From: Pseudoscleropodium purum | Taxonomy: Eukaryota > Streptophyta > Bryopsida > Hypnales > Brachytheciaceae | Length of the DNA: 64,000 bases | Assembly (NCBI GenBank): GCA_963969395.1 | Contig: OZ017797.1 | Location: forward strand, 27,218,001 to 27,282,000 | Direction: 5' to 3' | Part shown: positions 11,244-23,117 of the stretch, piece by piece | Numbering within the stretch: position 1 is the first letter of the stretch | How the letters are laid out: every line of letters starts with the position of its first letter | Made by a program: the position numbers and the translations under genes | The notes under the pieces: generated by a model | What the model was told of the DNA's origin: nothing | Seen by the model: the letters and a program-made list of their open reading frames with translations, nothing else | Database searches by the model: none

Positions 11244-13250
11244 TGCTGAAACGCTGCAGCGTCCCGCACATGAATAGAAAGAATTGTTGCTCAAAAAAAA
11301 ATCACTAAAGATGAAATCGCTAAGCATTTCATCTAATACGTATGGATCGCACAGCGTCAGCGTAAATCTGCAAAATCAAGCATTCTGAAAACAAATATTC
11401 GAATCCCATCACCACGGAGATTCCTGAGCGATGAGATTTAAGCATATACTCAACCCTACTTCTCATGACGAGCACAATTAATCAGCAACAGAGAGAATCG
11501 CCTAGATTGCGTGCAAAACTCAACAACCATAAGAGTATGTCTACATCCCGCGAAGCTACTTCGCAAGGCGTGGGAATAACAACAGACCTAACGAGTAAGC
11601 TGTGGCCCGCAACATTTTGTAGAAAGCTGAAAAATTCCACAAAAATTGAAGACTACCGTTAACACCTACTGATTCACTCACTGTCTATCCATGTACCAAA
11701 ATACCTAAACAAGAAAGAGCTCTCACAACAATACAAAGGAACAAACGCCTCTGCGTTCATTGCCACGTTCCTGACCTCTTTAACCTGACTGCCTGGGGTC
11801 TCAAACTAACGACAAAGACATAAGTTTGAATACGCAACAAGCGTGCTAAAGTCGATGATAGCGTGGCAAAGAGTGCAGGAAATTCCAAATTGTCGTTTTA
11901 GGCAAGATCAAGTTAAAAGAGGGCTGAGTGTACACGAAATAAAGCACGTCAACATCAACCACAGCCAGGATCTCTATAACACCTGATGCTAGGAACAAAA
12001 GGCAGGCAATGCTAAAAAATTGCGTATTGCATTTCCTGCGCGACCGTTTCGCAATCGTCCAACTATAACTGTACAATACCGCCAGCGAAATTCGGAGGTC
12101 AGTGTCTAAGAAAAATTACCGTGGACTCGTACGGCCGCAATTTCATCGGTCAGCAAAGGTTTCGTGCACTCTGAACGGACTATCTACGCAAAATTAACTC
12201 CACAAGATCTATACGCTGGCAACGCAATGTAATGCATTTTGAAAATTACTCGCCCTGCAACTGCAGAAAGACGAAACCAGAGGAAGTGATTCCACTTTTT
12301 CCCAGCGGACGCAAGATGAAAAGAGCAGTTGTAATTGAAGCCAAACCTGAGCAAACTGAATGATACCTCCGGCCTTAACTTCTCCTCTCTAACGCAAGAA
12401 TTGCGCTTTCTCCTCAAGTTCTTTCCTCCTGTCTCTTACGCACTAACTCTCGAGTCTCGCCCTCAACTCTCACGCAACCCGTCTCGTCCCTTCATTTCCT
12501 TATCGACTTCCTTACTGCCTGCTTCGAGCGCATCGAGTGAGTGACGAATCAAGAACCTCCCTCCAACTACTAAAATTCTACACAACAACAAGTAAACTAA
12601 CTCGACGAATTCAGTTGCGCTTAGAAAAAACAAAAACAAATCACCGAAAGAAAAGTAAAAAAGCGCACCGCAAAATACCTCCACAGTGAGAAGCACCTCA
12701 ACAACACGCCTCCCTTGCGCGTGAACTCTCATACTAACTCCAAGAGCTTAAGCTTCACCACACGGGGACAAATCTCCAGGAAGTCAGAATTTTCCTGTAG
12801 AAATCTGCAGACAGGGACACTCCTATATCGTGGCTTTCTTTCCTATTCCCCAAAACCAATTCTGCCGAGATCAATTCCTCCGTCGCCATAGCTCCTCAGT
12901 CGTCATATCGCCACTACTCTCCCAGCTGCCGCAACAACGTCCTCCCTTCCAGACAAGACCCTGACCCGCGGTCACCACTGACCCAATTCTCAATCCTGGA
13001 ACTTTCCAGGGTATCAAATGGAGCTTAAGATTAGGGCGAGTGGCGGATGGATATGGAGCCCTGGTATCATTCATGTGGGGCCCTCGATCCTCGACCGTCC
13101 AAGTTGCCATCCGTTCCCCTGAACATTGATTCCCATTGGCCAATTATTATTGGATCCGATCCTCGTAAAAAGTTATCCAACCTGTCACGGATTGACACGT
13201 CAAGTTGGTTAGAAGCCGTCATGGTAGTCTACATAAACTCATGAATCTCA
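11244..13250. other. Upstream region of the metal tolerance gene (leader/promoter)
   Basis: About 2 kb of gene-like composition with no convincing coding frame. A pyrimidine tract with an AG (GGGACGCTGCAG on the minus strand) lies just before the start codon, so a 5'-UTR exon and intron of the minus-strand gene probably occupy part of it. The 12.4-12.7 kb section is CT-rich on the plus strand (GA-rich on the gene strand), common in plant leaders. Composition falls sharply after about 13.25 kb. Confidence 0.45.
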
Positions 13251-15283
13251 TGGTCTAGTTGTTGATGGACAATAGGTCGTCACTGTTTGCATGAGGGCTG
13301 TCCACCCAGTTATTTATTTAAACACGTGAAGGTCTGATTCGGCATGCAGGAGCCAAAATTGAAATGTCCATGTCAGATTCTCAAGGGTCCACATCATCTC
13401 ACACCATTTATAAGATGACATGCGGTGCTTTTTTTCTCCTTCTCCAAAATGACTTAATTTATGTCCAATTCGACCTCTACACAGGGTAGTTGGTTAGCGA
13501 GGTAAAACAAGAATCTCCTAATTTTGGAGATGAAGTTCCATTCTTTTAAGGTAATTTCATACAACTTAGAATGGCCTTCTCTAGTTTTTTTGGTCAACAC
13601 ATACAGGTGAAAAGACCCAACACCATCAAAATAAGCACTCCAAAATAGGTGGAGGCAAAATTTTTAGTAAAATTAGTTTTGTATTATTAACAATTGAAAA
13701 TCATGAATTTTTCAAAAGAAAATTATAATTTTTGGATAAGACATGTGGTTACTATAAATTTTAAGTAAAACTCCGTAGGTCCATTGAAACTATCACACAA
13801 CTTGATCTTGAAACTAAAATCTAAGGAATTAGCAATCACTTATCCATACCTTAAGTTAGTCTATTTGTTTTGTTTGTTTGTATATTCGTTACATAGATAT
13901 CTCTTAGACTATAAGTCCTCTAGTTATAATCTTGATACCATTGGGAAGCCCTTGGTAAGGAAGAATGCACAGGTTTTGTTTCATGGCATTTTGACATGAT
14001 GTGAAAGTTGTTGAATTTCAAAGTTTTTTGTATTGGCACAGGGCACACTAGTTACATTTAAGTGTAAATCAAAGGTTTAATCATACTTTGGGCAATACTC
14101 TCAATAGAAGTCTATTTGTAAGGAATGGGTATATAGATGGTTTAAAAAGTTTTCACCTTATTTAAATTCATCAAATTAAAAAAAAAAATCCAATGGAATG
14201 GCAAATTAGAGAATTTTCACAAGTGATTTTTGTCAACTCATTTTTAGAGTAAAAAAAAGAGACATTAAAGTTTGTCAAATCCAAAGCATATCCCTTCCTA
14301 TAGTTGTCTCAAGGAAAGACTATTTTTGTCCATTTGAATTCTAATGTGGTTCTTTTATCTCTCTACATAATTCCAATGATAATCCAAAAGCCTCCCTCAA
14401 GATGTGGAATAATGAATGAACCTTTTGCTATGCATAGATTTGTATAAAGATGTTTGTTGAAGTTATAAAATGGTATCTTTCCAATCCAAATCAAACATTT
14501 CCAAAACCAATTTTGCACTTTAGTTGTTACAACATTATGTCATCTCTTTACAATTTTCACTACATTAGGATGCGATTGGGCCCAATTGTAAAAAAATACT
14601 AATTCTAGTTCAAAAACACTTCAAGAGGATTTTAACTTTGTTAACTATATTAGGCACTTTTGAAAAAGAACATTTTCTTCTAATTTCAAATACTATTACT
14701 TTTCCACATATGCAAAACATTTGATTCTACGCTTTCATCATTTGGATTTAAAAATAATAAATTCATTGGTGCACAAAAAATCATCAAAAAATAGATAGTA
14801 TATTGTTGCATTCACTAAACTTCTTTATATTATAGGGTGATTTATAGTAAAGTAGTTTTCTTGTTTGCTTTTGAAATTTTGTGTAAGGGTACTTAAAATG
14901 ATTTACTAATGAATGTTGTAGACCTTCATTTTTGTGTAGAGAAAAAATTTAATCCTAAAAGGCTCAAAGTTTGTTATCTTTGTCTAGTAAAGTTAAAAAA
15001 ACTTTGTTTTCAAACTTCAATATTTGTTATGATGATGAAACTTATCCCCCACTATTTCATCGGTTGACCTTTATCCCTTGTTATTTGGAGATCATATCTA
15101 GTATTTAGTATTTGCCTCAATTTGATATTATTCTTGCAACTTGACACCAAAACAATGCTTTATCCCTAGATAGTTCAAGGCATTGCTATGCCTCAATGCA
15201 TTTCAAGGAGAACCAACTAACTCTAGGTTCATGTAGCATTTTACACCTAACCACAATTCATCTATTGATTTTTCAACATCAAG
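13251..15283. other. AT-rich intergenic DNA, nothing recognised
   Basis: AT-rich DNA separating the first gene from the second. No domain, RNA gene or terminal-repeat element was recognised. Confidence 0.5.
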
Positions 15284-15430
15284 AGTATAGATATCAATAG
15301 TATTTGTAGAAAAGAATCTCTATAAACAATTTCACCCAAGCTTCATCCTTGTCATGGATAGATCACTTATGATTTTAATTACCAAAAGTATAGATATCAA
15401 TACTATTTGTAGAAGAGAATCTCTATAAAC
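15284..15430. repeat. 44-bp direct repeat spaced 103 bp
   Basis: AGTATAGATATCAATA plus the following bases to CTCTATAAAC occur at 15284 and again at 15387, with two or three differences. The 59 bp between them are unique. Confidence 0.8.
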
Positions 15431-15499
15431 ATGGTTGGTAAAAATTTTCATTAGCAATAAGAATTTATAACATTTCAAAATCATTAGTATAGGTGACAC

Positions 15500-15780
15500 T
15501 AGATACAATTCTTGGTGCCCACCCAAAGCACCTCCTATCTAAAACCACCATCACTTTGTGAACATCTTCAAAGTCAATATGTACCTCTACTGAAAAAATG
15601 ATTTTAGTAACTCTACCAAAAAAACTTTGACCCTTTGTAACTTTTGCATACAGTATCCAAATGTTGTGTTCTTTGGTGTGTTGGAGCCTACTTTGGGTTG
15701 CCATTTGCGAACAAGAAAATATAAAAATTTGACCAATCCAACAGTAGTAGCTGTTCACCGCATCCAAAAGTGGCGCCTAC
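15500..15780 (-). repeat. Dispersed repeat with protein-like frame, copy 2
   Basis: Direct repeat of 7896-8195, in the same orientation. Here an open minus-strand frame of 100 codons (15465-15767) carries YAKVTKGQSF, HIDFEDVHKVM and DRRCFGWAPRI. Codon-level agreement with the other copy suggests the sequence once coded for protein, probably in a mobile element. I do not recognise the family, and no start or domain boundary is certain. Confidence 0.5.
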
Positions 15781-17193
15781 CTTACAGGTAAGGTGGAATC
15801 ACAATTTCCAAGGATGTCTGTTCCATGGAAAAGTGGGCCATGGCAGACCTGCATACCAGCTAAGTTACATGAAAATTGTGACATAGAAACATACCAACAT
15901 GCACACCCAATTAGTGTTGTAAACTGAAGTTCCTGAACATCAGTCTCAGGATCTTTGAACGCTTTCTACACCCAACAGTGAAAGTTCATGAAGATCCTTC
16001 TACTGTACAATACAAATCCTACTGTACATCTGAGATTGGGCAACGTGCAAAAGGTGAAAACCAAGCCACAGTCAGCATGAGGAGAAACAGGAGGAAAAAT
16101 AGATTACAGATTCTCTCCAGACTCTGTCCAGACTCGCAAGACCACTGAGATGCAAGACATGCCATTTAAATAGGTTAACATACATCTCATTTTCTGAAAC
16201 TTGGAACTTACAATAAATGAAACCAGACTGCAAGTCCACTAGGGTGTCAGAACTTGCAATTCCTGCTCCACAGTTGGCAGGTTTGTTATCAAATTCTCCA
16301 CAAGCAGTTCTTCCTCCTCAAAGTGTTAACATCCTGTAAAATTTGGAACACAATTCTCCGAGGAAATCTTCTCTACGTGTGTAGTGTTTTAATACACTTA
16401 GACCTGCAGTCATTGTGATTAGACCTTGGAAAAGGTGGGCCCTAATCAATTACGAAATATGGGCAACCTTTACTAGGGGCATGTAGAAAATACATGTAGA
16501 ACAAAGTTCCTCCAATTCTCAGAATTGCAGGACAGTTCTGACATTCATAACTTAGCTCAAATCTCAGCTGCAACATACACGCCATGCTAGCAATGCTGAG
16601 AAAATAGACTTAAAATGGCACCGTATCCAATTATCAATAGTGCAGCCAAAGTAGTACATATACAAAATCAATGTCAAAATTGAAGTCACCAGTTCAGAGG
16701 ACCTTGCCACATTAGTTATGCACCACGGCCTCCTCCTCCATTACCTACTGCAAATCAGGGGTACAACACCAAGGGAGCTACCAGAAAACCCAAAGATCTT
16801 GAGTAACTTTGTTCTAGGACATGGCTACATCTACAATTAAACAGGTCAGCAACCATGTACCACGTTACCATGTGTACCTGAACTCTGTAATGTAATGCTC
16901 CTAAACCCAGGGGTAAAACTTCTCAAGAGACACAGAAAAAATATTCTGTTGAAAGCAGGCCATTGATGCTTCCATCCAACCCCAGATATCTACCCACTAC
17001 CAGGTTGTTCGTTAACACCTGTAATCTTTGGTCTCTGCAATAATCCTAGGCGAAGAAAAAACCTTAGTTCAAGAGAATTACGCTGTTGTTACAATTAGTG
17101 TGGCTCTGCTAAATCCTATCATTTCCTATTCAGAGGCAAAAATCGACAGCAAGGAGAAAAGTACGGCTGCAGTTAATAAACAAGGTAGAGGAT
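15781..17193. other. 3' flank of KASIII, gene-like composition
   Basis: Composition jumps to gene-like at about 15.78 kb and stays so to the KASIII stop codon. Part will be 3' UTR on the minus strand, but 1.4 kb is long for that. No exon with a recognisable domain was found on either strand. Confidence 0.4.
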
Positions 17194-20100
17194 CTAACCC
17201 CACCGAACAATAGCGGATCCCCATGTAAGGCCTGCCCCAAATCCTGCCGTAGCCACAACATCACCAGCCTTTACCTTGCCACTTCGAACAGCTTCATCCA
17301 GAGCTAATGGTATGGAGGCTGCACTAGTATTTCCGTAATTTGCAAGATTAGAGATCACTTTCTCAGAGGGTATGTGCAATCGGTCAGACACAGAATCCAG
17401 AATCCTTTGATTGGCCTGCAAGCAAATAGATGATGCAAACCCTAATGTTAAGCCCCATGAGCAGAATGAATGAGCCATCCAAGGCCTGCCAAAGAAGCAT
17501 GTACGACTGCTGGAATGAACTTACTGATAGCTTTCTGTTGTTACAATTGGAGTAAAGAAAGATGCCTAATCAATTTGGTTGACATAGACTGCTTAGACCC
17601 AGACCATGTTTACTGTCCATATGCTGAGTGCAATACAAAAATCTATAGTAGAATACCACACACCTGGTGAAGGAGCAACCAATCTAAATTTTCTGAAGTG
17701 AGACCAGCCTCCTGTAAAGCTCCTTCTACGACCTGAGGCACAGCTCGTACAGCGAACCTGAACACCTCCTTTCCATTCATTTGAAGATAATCATATGAAG
17801 CCTTCCCGGGTAATTTAAATGCTGATCCATTTGACTCCACACTGCTGGAGGAGGAATCCTCAACATTGTCCACTTTAACATGCAAATGCCTGCAATATCC
17901 AAGACATCATTTAGTCCCCACGTACATGCGGATTAACAACTGAGTAGAAGCCGTATTCGTCAACAATAAAGCTACTAAAATCGAGTTGGCTAACTTGTTC
18001 CGAGACATGATAAACTGACTCTACTATATCAAGAAAACAATAGCGAATAGCAATACGTCACCCTTAGGGTCAGACAAAGAAGGATCGTACTGTAAGAAGA
18101 GTTCATCTACCAGGAAAGTGAGCAGAAAAATGACAAACAAATTGATCTCTTTTATTAGACACGCAAGGTGAGATAAAAGATGAACCCACTTGTGGCCATT
18201 TCCATCACTACGTAGGTCAAAGCCGAGCAAGCTATCCTGGTCATCAGTGGCTGCCTGTGATAGAAATCCCAACAAACATTACCAATCCAATTCTTACAAG
18301 CATAACAAGATTACACCCGTATATGGTGCTGTAGCCAGAGTAGAAAACAATGAGCATTACCTCGGGAAAAATTAGGAAATAAAACCAATAATCTAGAAAT
18401 CGGTGATCTGTACAAGTAGTACTCATTTCAATGTTAACGCAAAAGTGTTTCTGGCGATGCAGATGGTAGCAATTATAGTCAGACCTGCAGTAGAAGCGCT
18501 CCAGAGGCATCGCCAAATAGAATACATGTACCTCTGTCGGTCCAATCCACATATCTTGAAAGGGCATCAGCACCCACCACGAGTACGTTCTTGTAACCTC
18601 CTCCTGGAAGTACTTAAAAGTTAGATTTTGACGACCAGTTCCCTAAGTTTCGAAACAGATAATGAAGACAGAAAGACTTATGTCTAGTTTCATTTCAAGA
18701 ACAATGCAATCCACCATGCCGCAATGTGCCTACGAAGGCTTTTTTTCAACGTTTTCAACTGCATTTGGTATACAACTTCAGATGTACCAATACACCATAA
18801 AAGAAATTTGTATCTATTCACAAAGGACTAAGTGAAAGAAGTACCCCTAATGAAGCGAGTGGCTGTCACAAGACCCAGAACAAAGCCGCTACATGCAGCC
18901 GTCAAATCGAAAGCTAAAGCATTATGGCAGCCCAGCAATTTTTGCACCTGAAAGCAGTAACAATATACATGAATCGTACATTCTCGTTCATACCAAAGCA
19001 GGTTAACAAAGTTAGCTTTTTAACACAATTCTAGACGCAATCATGACAATCTTATACTCAGCAAACGGAGCACTAGGTTTCAATGCAAGACAGACGAAAA
19101 GATGAATTGTTCAACATATTAGTCAAATCAATACTAGCAGAATCTAGGAAGCGAAAATTGATCTAAATTCCATAATACTACAGCATCAAGATTCATAACA
19201 TCAAACGGTTGTACTCCATAATAAGCAAGATCGTTGCAAAGAAAAGTTCAATGTTGGTTCCAGACTACCTGTAGTGCAGAAGTTGCCTACAAATTAGGTT
19301 TCACAACAATCATTACACAAGGATGAGGATTTTCGTCAAGAACTCATACCTGTGGAGCACTGCCAAAAAGATCGTCTGGAGTGGATGTGCAGAGCAGCAG
19401 CAAATCAACTTCCTCTGGTTTCACATTAGCCATTTCAAGGGCTTTCCTCGAGGCCTCCACAGATAAGGATGTCACAGTCTCTTCCTCTGCGGAGTTTTAA
19501 GACTTCAGATTAGCACACTGCTCGTTTACTCTGCTTGAGAATCAAACTCAAGGGAAGTCAAAAACTAGGCCAAAATTGTTCAAGTAGAAATTGACAATAT
19601 GAGCTGCATAGCCCTACCTCAAGAATACACTAACATTGCACTGGTCAAAAGAATCTGTTCGAACAAGCTTCCTAGTGACAGGCTCATGCTCCGGCTCCAG
19701 ATATAAATATCAATAGAGATTAAGGTGATTCAGACTATCTGCTTCCTAATCAAGTTCAGTATGTAGCAAGCATCGAAAATGACAAAAGAGCATCAAGAAC
19801 TATCTATACAGATTAATCTAAACAACAGGTTGATATGGCAACATATTGTTGACAAGTACAAAGAACCAAGTTTGAAAAAGAAATTGAACTCTTTGAGAAC
19901 GTTCTGGAGAAACTCGTAACGAGAAAACTCCCCATGATTCACGGGGGGGGGCTCCCAAATGGTCAAATTGCTTATACAGAGGACTCTCTAGGTATCAAGG
20001 GGAGGCCTCCATATGATCATGGTGACCAAAGGGACCGCTCCCCACAAATCATGGAAAAGACTCTGTTTATCATATCTAAAAGTTTCTACAACAGTCAAAT

Positions 20101-21912
20101 TTAAGTGAAAGCCCTATTTAAGAGATATAGGGCCATAAGAGGACTATCGCGCAGAGATTACTAACCTCCAAGTACACGACGGTTGCGAATTCCAGTTCTC
20201 ACAGAAATCCATTCATCTGACGTGTCTACAAATTTTGAAAGTTCGTCATTCGTGATAAGCACCTTTGGAACAGCCGACCCCGAACCGACCAATCTTGAGC
20301 CCCTTCCAACGCGCCTGCAAAGCCAGACATGCAAACAAAGCTAAGAAATATCACAACGCAAACTCAATGGGAAAGCAGACCGCAAATTATTATTAATGTC
20401 AGATTTTTTTCAACCCTTTATGGCATGTGGCATCATGTTGCAAGTCATACTACCCCCTCACACCCCTTTATGAGGACAAGAAAGCTCGAAACATTGATTG
20501 CCATGAAAACTGCAGCATTGAACGGGACAAGCACCAACCTCGATTGCTCACCCCCAGAATGAGACAATTCCCCTTCTCTTTCCAACTTGGGCGATGCAAA
20601 CGAGGATTCCCTGCTAACTGTTTCGTCAGTTCTAGATACAGAATACCTAAGGTAGATGGAACAGCAAAATTGCCCTCACTCAAGTCCAAACCAAAATCAC
20701 ATTGGCAACCAAGAAACAGAGCCCCAAAATTATTAACTGCAAAAAGCAAAGAAAAAAGCTCTCTCACCTATTCTCAGCTGACATAACAGCTCGGCATCCC
20801 ACAATGTACGAGGTACGCCAATGCGTAACCCTAAATGAAGCCCTCTTATGGGCACCGGTTCCAAGAGCTACGGTAGTTCACCACGACCATTCCCACGACC
20901 TCATCAAAAACCTCGTCAAGAACCTCTAATTTGTAAAATTAATTACAGAAAAGCAACCGCAGATTCACATTAGAATGCAATTACACGAGGTTTGAATACA
21001 TTATTTCCTCACATTGGTATTACACGATCCCAAACCCTAATGAACTGTCCAAACATCAAGCTCCACCATCATACCCATCTCAAATTACATCTCTAGCTCA
21101 AACTCCTCCAACACACACCTCTTCGAATTTACAATCAATTCAAGATAGGAAACAGTATACATAGATTCAAATGAGATTATCCGTGACTTGAACCTGATTT
21201 TTCCTCACATTGCCATTAAACATAAATCAGAACCCAAACCCTAATCTACTGTCGAATCACCAACATACCCCTACCCCTCTAGCTCTATCTCCTCCATCAC
21301 ACACCTCTTCGAATTTAGAATCAATTTAATATGTGAAATAGAATACTTGGATTTGAAAGAGATTGTACGTGACTTAAACCTGATTTTTCCTCACATTGCC
21401 ATTACAAACGAATCTGACCCCAAACCCTAATCCACTATCGAACCACCAACACACCCATTTCAAACTTACAGCTCTAGCTTTTTACTCCTCCAACACACAA
21501 CTCTTCGAATTTAGAATCAATTCAAGATAAGAACCAAAAGTATTCAAATTTGAATGAGGTTTTCCCCAACATGAACCTGGTTTTCCTTCACATTGCCATT
21601 TCCAACGAATCTGGCCCTAAACCCTAATCCCACACGAGACCTCTCCGACACACCATTCTCTCTCCCAACAAAATTAAATCACCACGCACCTCGCAATGAC
21701 CGCACGGAAGGCGCGTTCCATGACGCCGAGGAATGGAGAGAAGGGGCAGTGGTGGAAGCCATAGCGACGACGTGAGCTTCAAAACGCGACAAACTCTTCG
21801 TACTGAGGAAATGTGGAAATGTGGCAGGATTCCGAAAGTTAGTGACAATACGGCGGCAATGTGACGACGAGGAGGGAGAGGGAGATGGAGATGCAGGAGA
21901 CGCCCACGGCAA
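17194..21912 (-). CDS. KASIII: Beta-ketoacyl-ACP synthase III (KASIII, FabH-type), plastid
   Basis: Condenses acetyl-CoA with malonyl-ACP, the first elongation step of type II fatty acid synthesis in plastids. Exons 2-8 are phase-consistent: 20166-20314, 19350-19486, 18845-18947, 18485-18603, 18190-18254, 17664-17889 and 17194-17415. The catalytic triad is complete: Cys in TAACSGF (exon 4), His in LLLHQ at the exon 7/8 junction, and Asn in NYGNTSA (exon 8). Exon 1 is uncertain. A Ser/Pro/Thr-rich frame from the ATG at 21912, transit-peptide-like, would need a weak donor near 21686 and give about 415 residues. The strongest donor (GAG|GTGCGT, exon end 21690) fits phase only with a short ATG start at 21721, giving 350 residues and almost no transit peptide. 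The intron after exon 1 holds the 190-bp repeats. Confidence 0.93.
21000..21640. repeat. About 190-bp tandem repeats with telo-boxes, in the KASIII 5' intron
   Basis: Three full units and a partial one recur at anchor CCTCACATTG (21007, 21203, 21389, and 21585 with one change), so periods are 196, 186 and 196 bp. Each unit carries AAACCCTAA (21032, 21236, 21422 and 21619), the plant telo-box, plus the shared words CTCTTCGAATTTA and TCTAGCT. Units differ by many substitutions, so the array is old. It lies between the putative first exon and exon 2 of KASIII. Confidence 0.85.
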
Positions 21913-22060
21913 TGGCGCTGGGCCAGCGTGGGCGGCGCTGCTGGCTTCAGTTCCTGATTGCGTGGAAACAACAGGGGATGCTGTTTGTGCGGGTGAAAGG
22001 AAATGGTGTAAATGGGGTTCAACTGCTTTCGTGGCACCGGCGGTGACATCTTCGGAGTGA

Positions 22061-23117
22061 GGGATATTTCATCCGTCCAAGAGGTTCATCCGTACTTACA
22101 GAGTTCAGAGGTACTCTAAGCTTACCACAAAAAATGGGTGGATGGCAAACGTGAATCCTCCGCCTGTCTGGTGTGACCCTTTCAAGTCTGCGTCGTTCAA
22201 ATTTCGGACGTCAGAGCGTTTCAGGGTTAACTCATGAGGACGATGAGGACTAAAAGTGGTTAACTCATGAGGACAATGAGGACTAAAAGTGGTGAACGAA
22301 CAGTGCATTTCAAGGAAATTATGGAAATGAGGAATCCACCTATTCATCTTAATAATTTCTAGAGATAGGGCCGTGTCCTTCCAAGGTTAACAATACGTAT
22401 GTTTTTTTAATTCTAATACGGTAGTCATGTTTATTTCACATTTAACAGAATAATGACAGTGTCAACGGAGAATGCACAAGCAACTACAGTAGTGCTAAAC
22501 GGTCTCTGCAAAGCAACAGTAACACACCATCAGACCTTGAAAGCACTGCAAATGCTACTGTGATATATTTTGAAAACTGTAATTCAACAAATGGATACCT
22601 GCATGGTTAAGCCAACTTCAACCCCCCAAAACTCAACTAAAAGATAGCAGTTGAGGCTGGAATCCAGAAAATAGGTGACGAGCACCCCGACAAAATATAC
22701 CATCACAGACCTCGACACAAACAAAACTTTTGATCAAGTTTGTGAAGCTTGTGATTACTCATCTTGCTTTCCATGTGATTGGAAAGGGGTGAAAGAATGG
22801 AGAGTTGAACGAGACTAGCCCAGTTATAAGTGTATTAAGGATGGCCACTTTGTGGTGAGTGGCAAGCTCACTGCAATATCTCCTTCAAGTGCCATCTCGT
22901 CAACAAAGGGAATGAAGCATAAGAATCTCCATCGTATATACTGGATGTAGCTAAAATCCTGACTTACAGTAACGAAGCAACTCTTTCGCTTCATCAAAGC
23001 ATACCTCCTCCATGCACTAAACATATCGAGTGACTACCTTGCACTAATGAGACTTCGTGTTGAGGAAAGTGAATCGATTGCTTAAAAACTTCACTGATGG
23101 AAGTGGTGGAAGAACCT
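22061..23117. other. Intergenic DNA between KASIII and the RETICULATA-related gene
   Basis: It contains the KASIII promoter side (from 22.0 kb) and the 3' flank of the next minus-strand gene (stop at 23118). A 33-bp tandem duplication lies at 22225-22290. No other gene was recognised. Confidence 0.5.
22225..22290. repeat. 33-bp tandem duplication
   Basis: Two units, 22225-22257 and 22258-22290, each starting GGTTAACTCATGAGGAC and differing at about one base. It sits upstream of the KASIII transcription unit. Confidence 0.9.

Noticed and set aside
16719..16760. Gly-rich minus-strand mini-exon (GNGGGGRGA then stop)
   Set aside because: Looks like the end of a Gly-rich RNA-binding protein, but no upstream exons join to it and it lies in the KASIII 3' flank.
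19943..19951. Run of nine Gs in KASIII intron 2 as a G-quadruplex
   Set aside because: A single G run without three further runs nearby; possibly a sequencing length artefact.
20427..20786. 119-codon plus and 99-codon minus frames
   Set aside because: They lie in the KASIII 5' intron on opposing strands and have no recognisable domain.
21624..22049. 141-codon minus-strand frame over the KASIII first exon
   Set aside because: Pro/His/Leu-rich with no domain; it overlaps the transit-peptide-like frame and has no phase match to exon 2.
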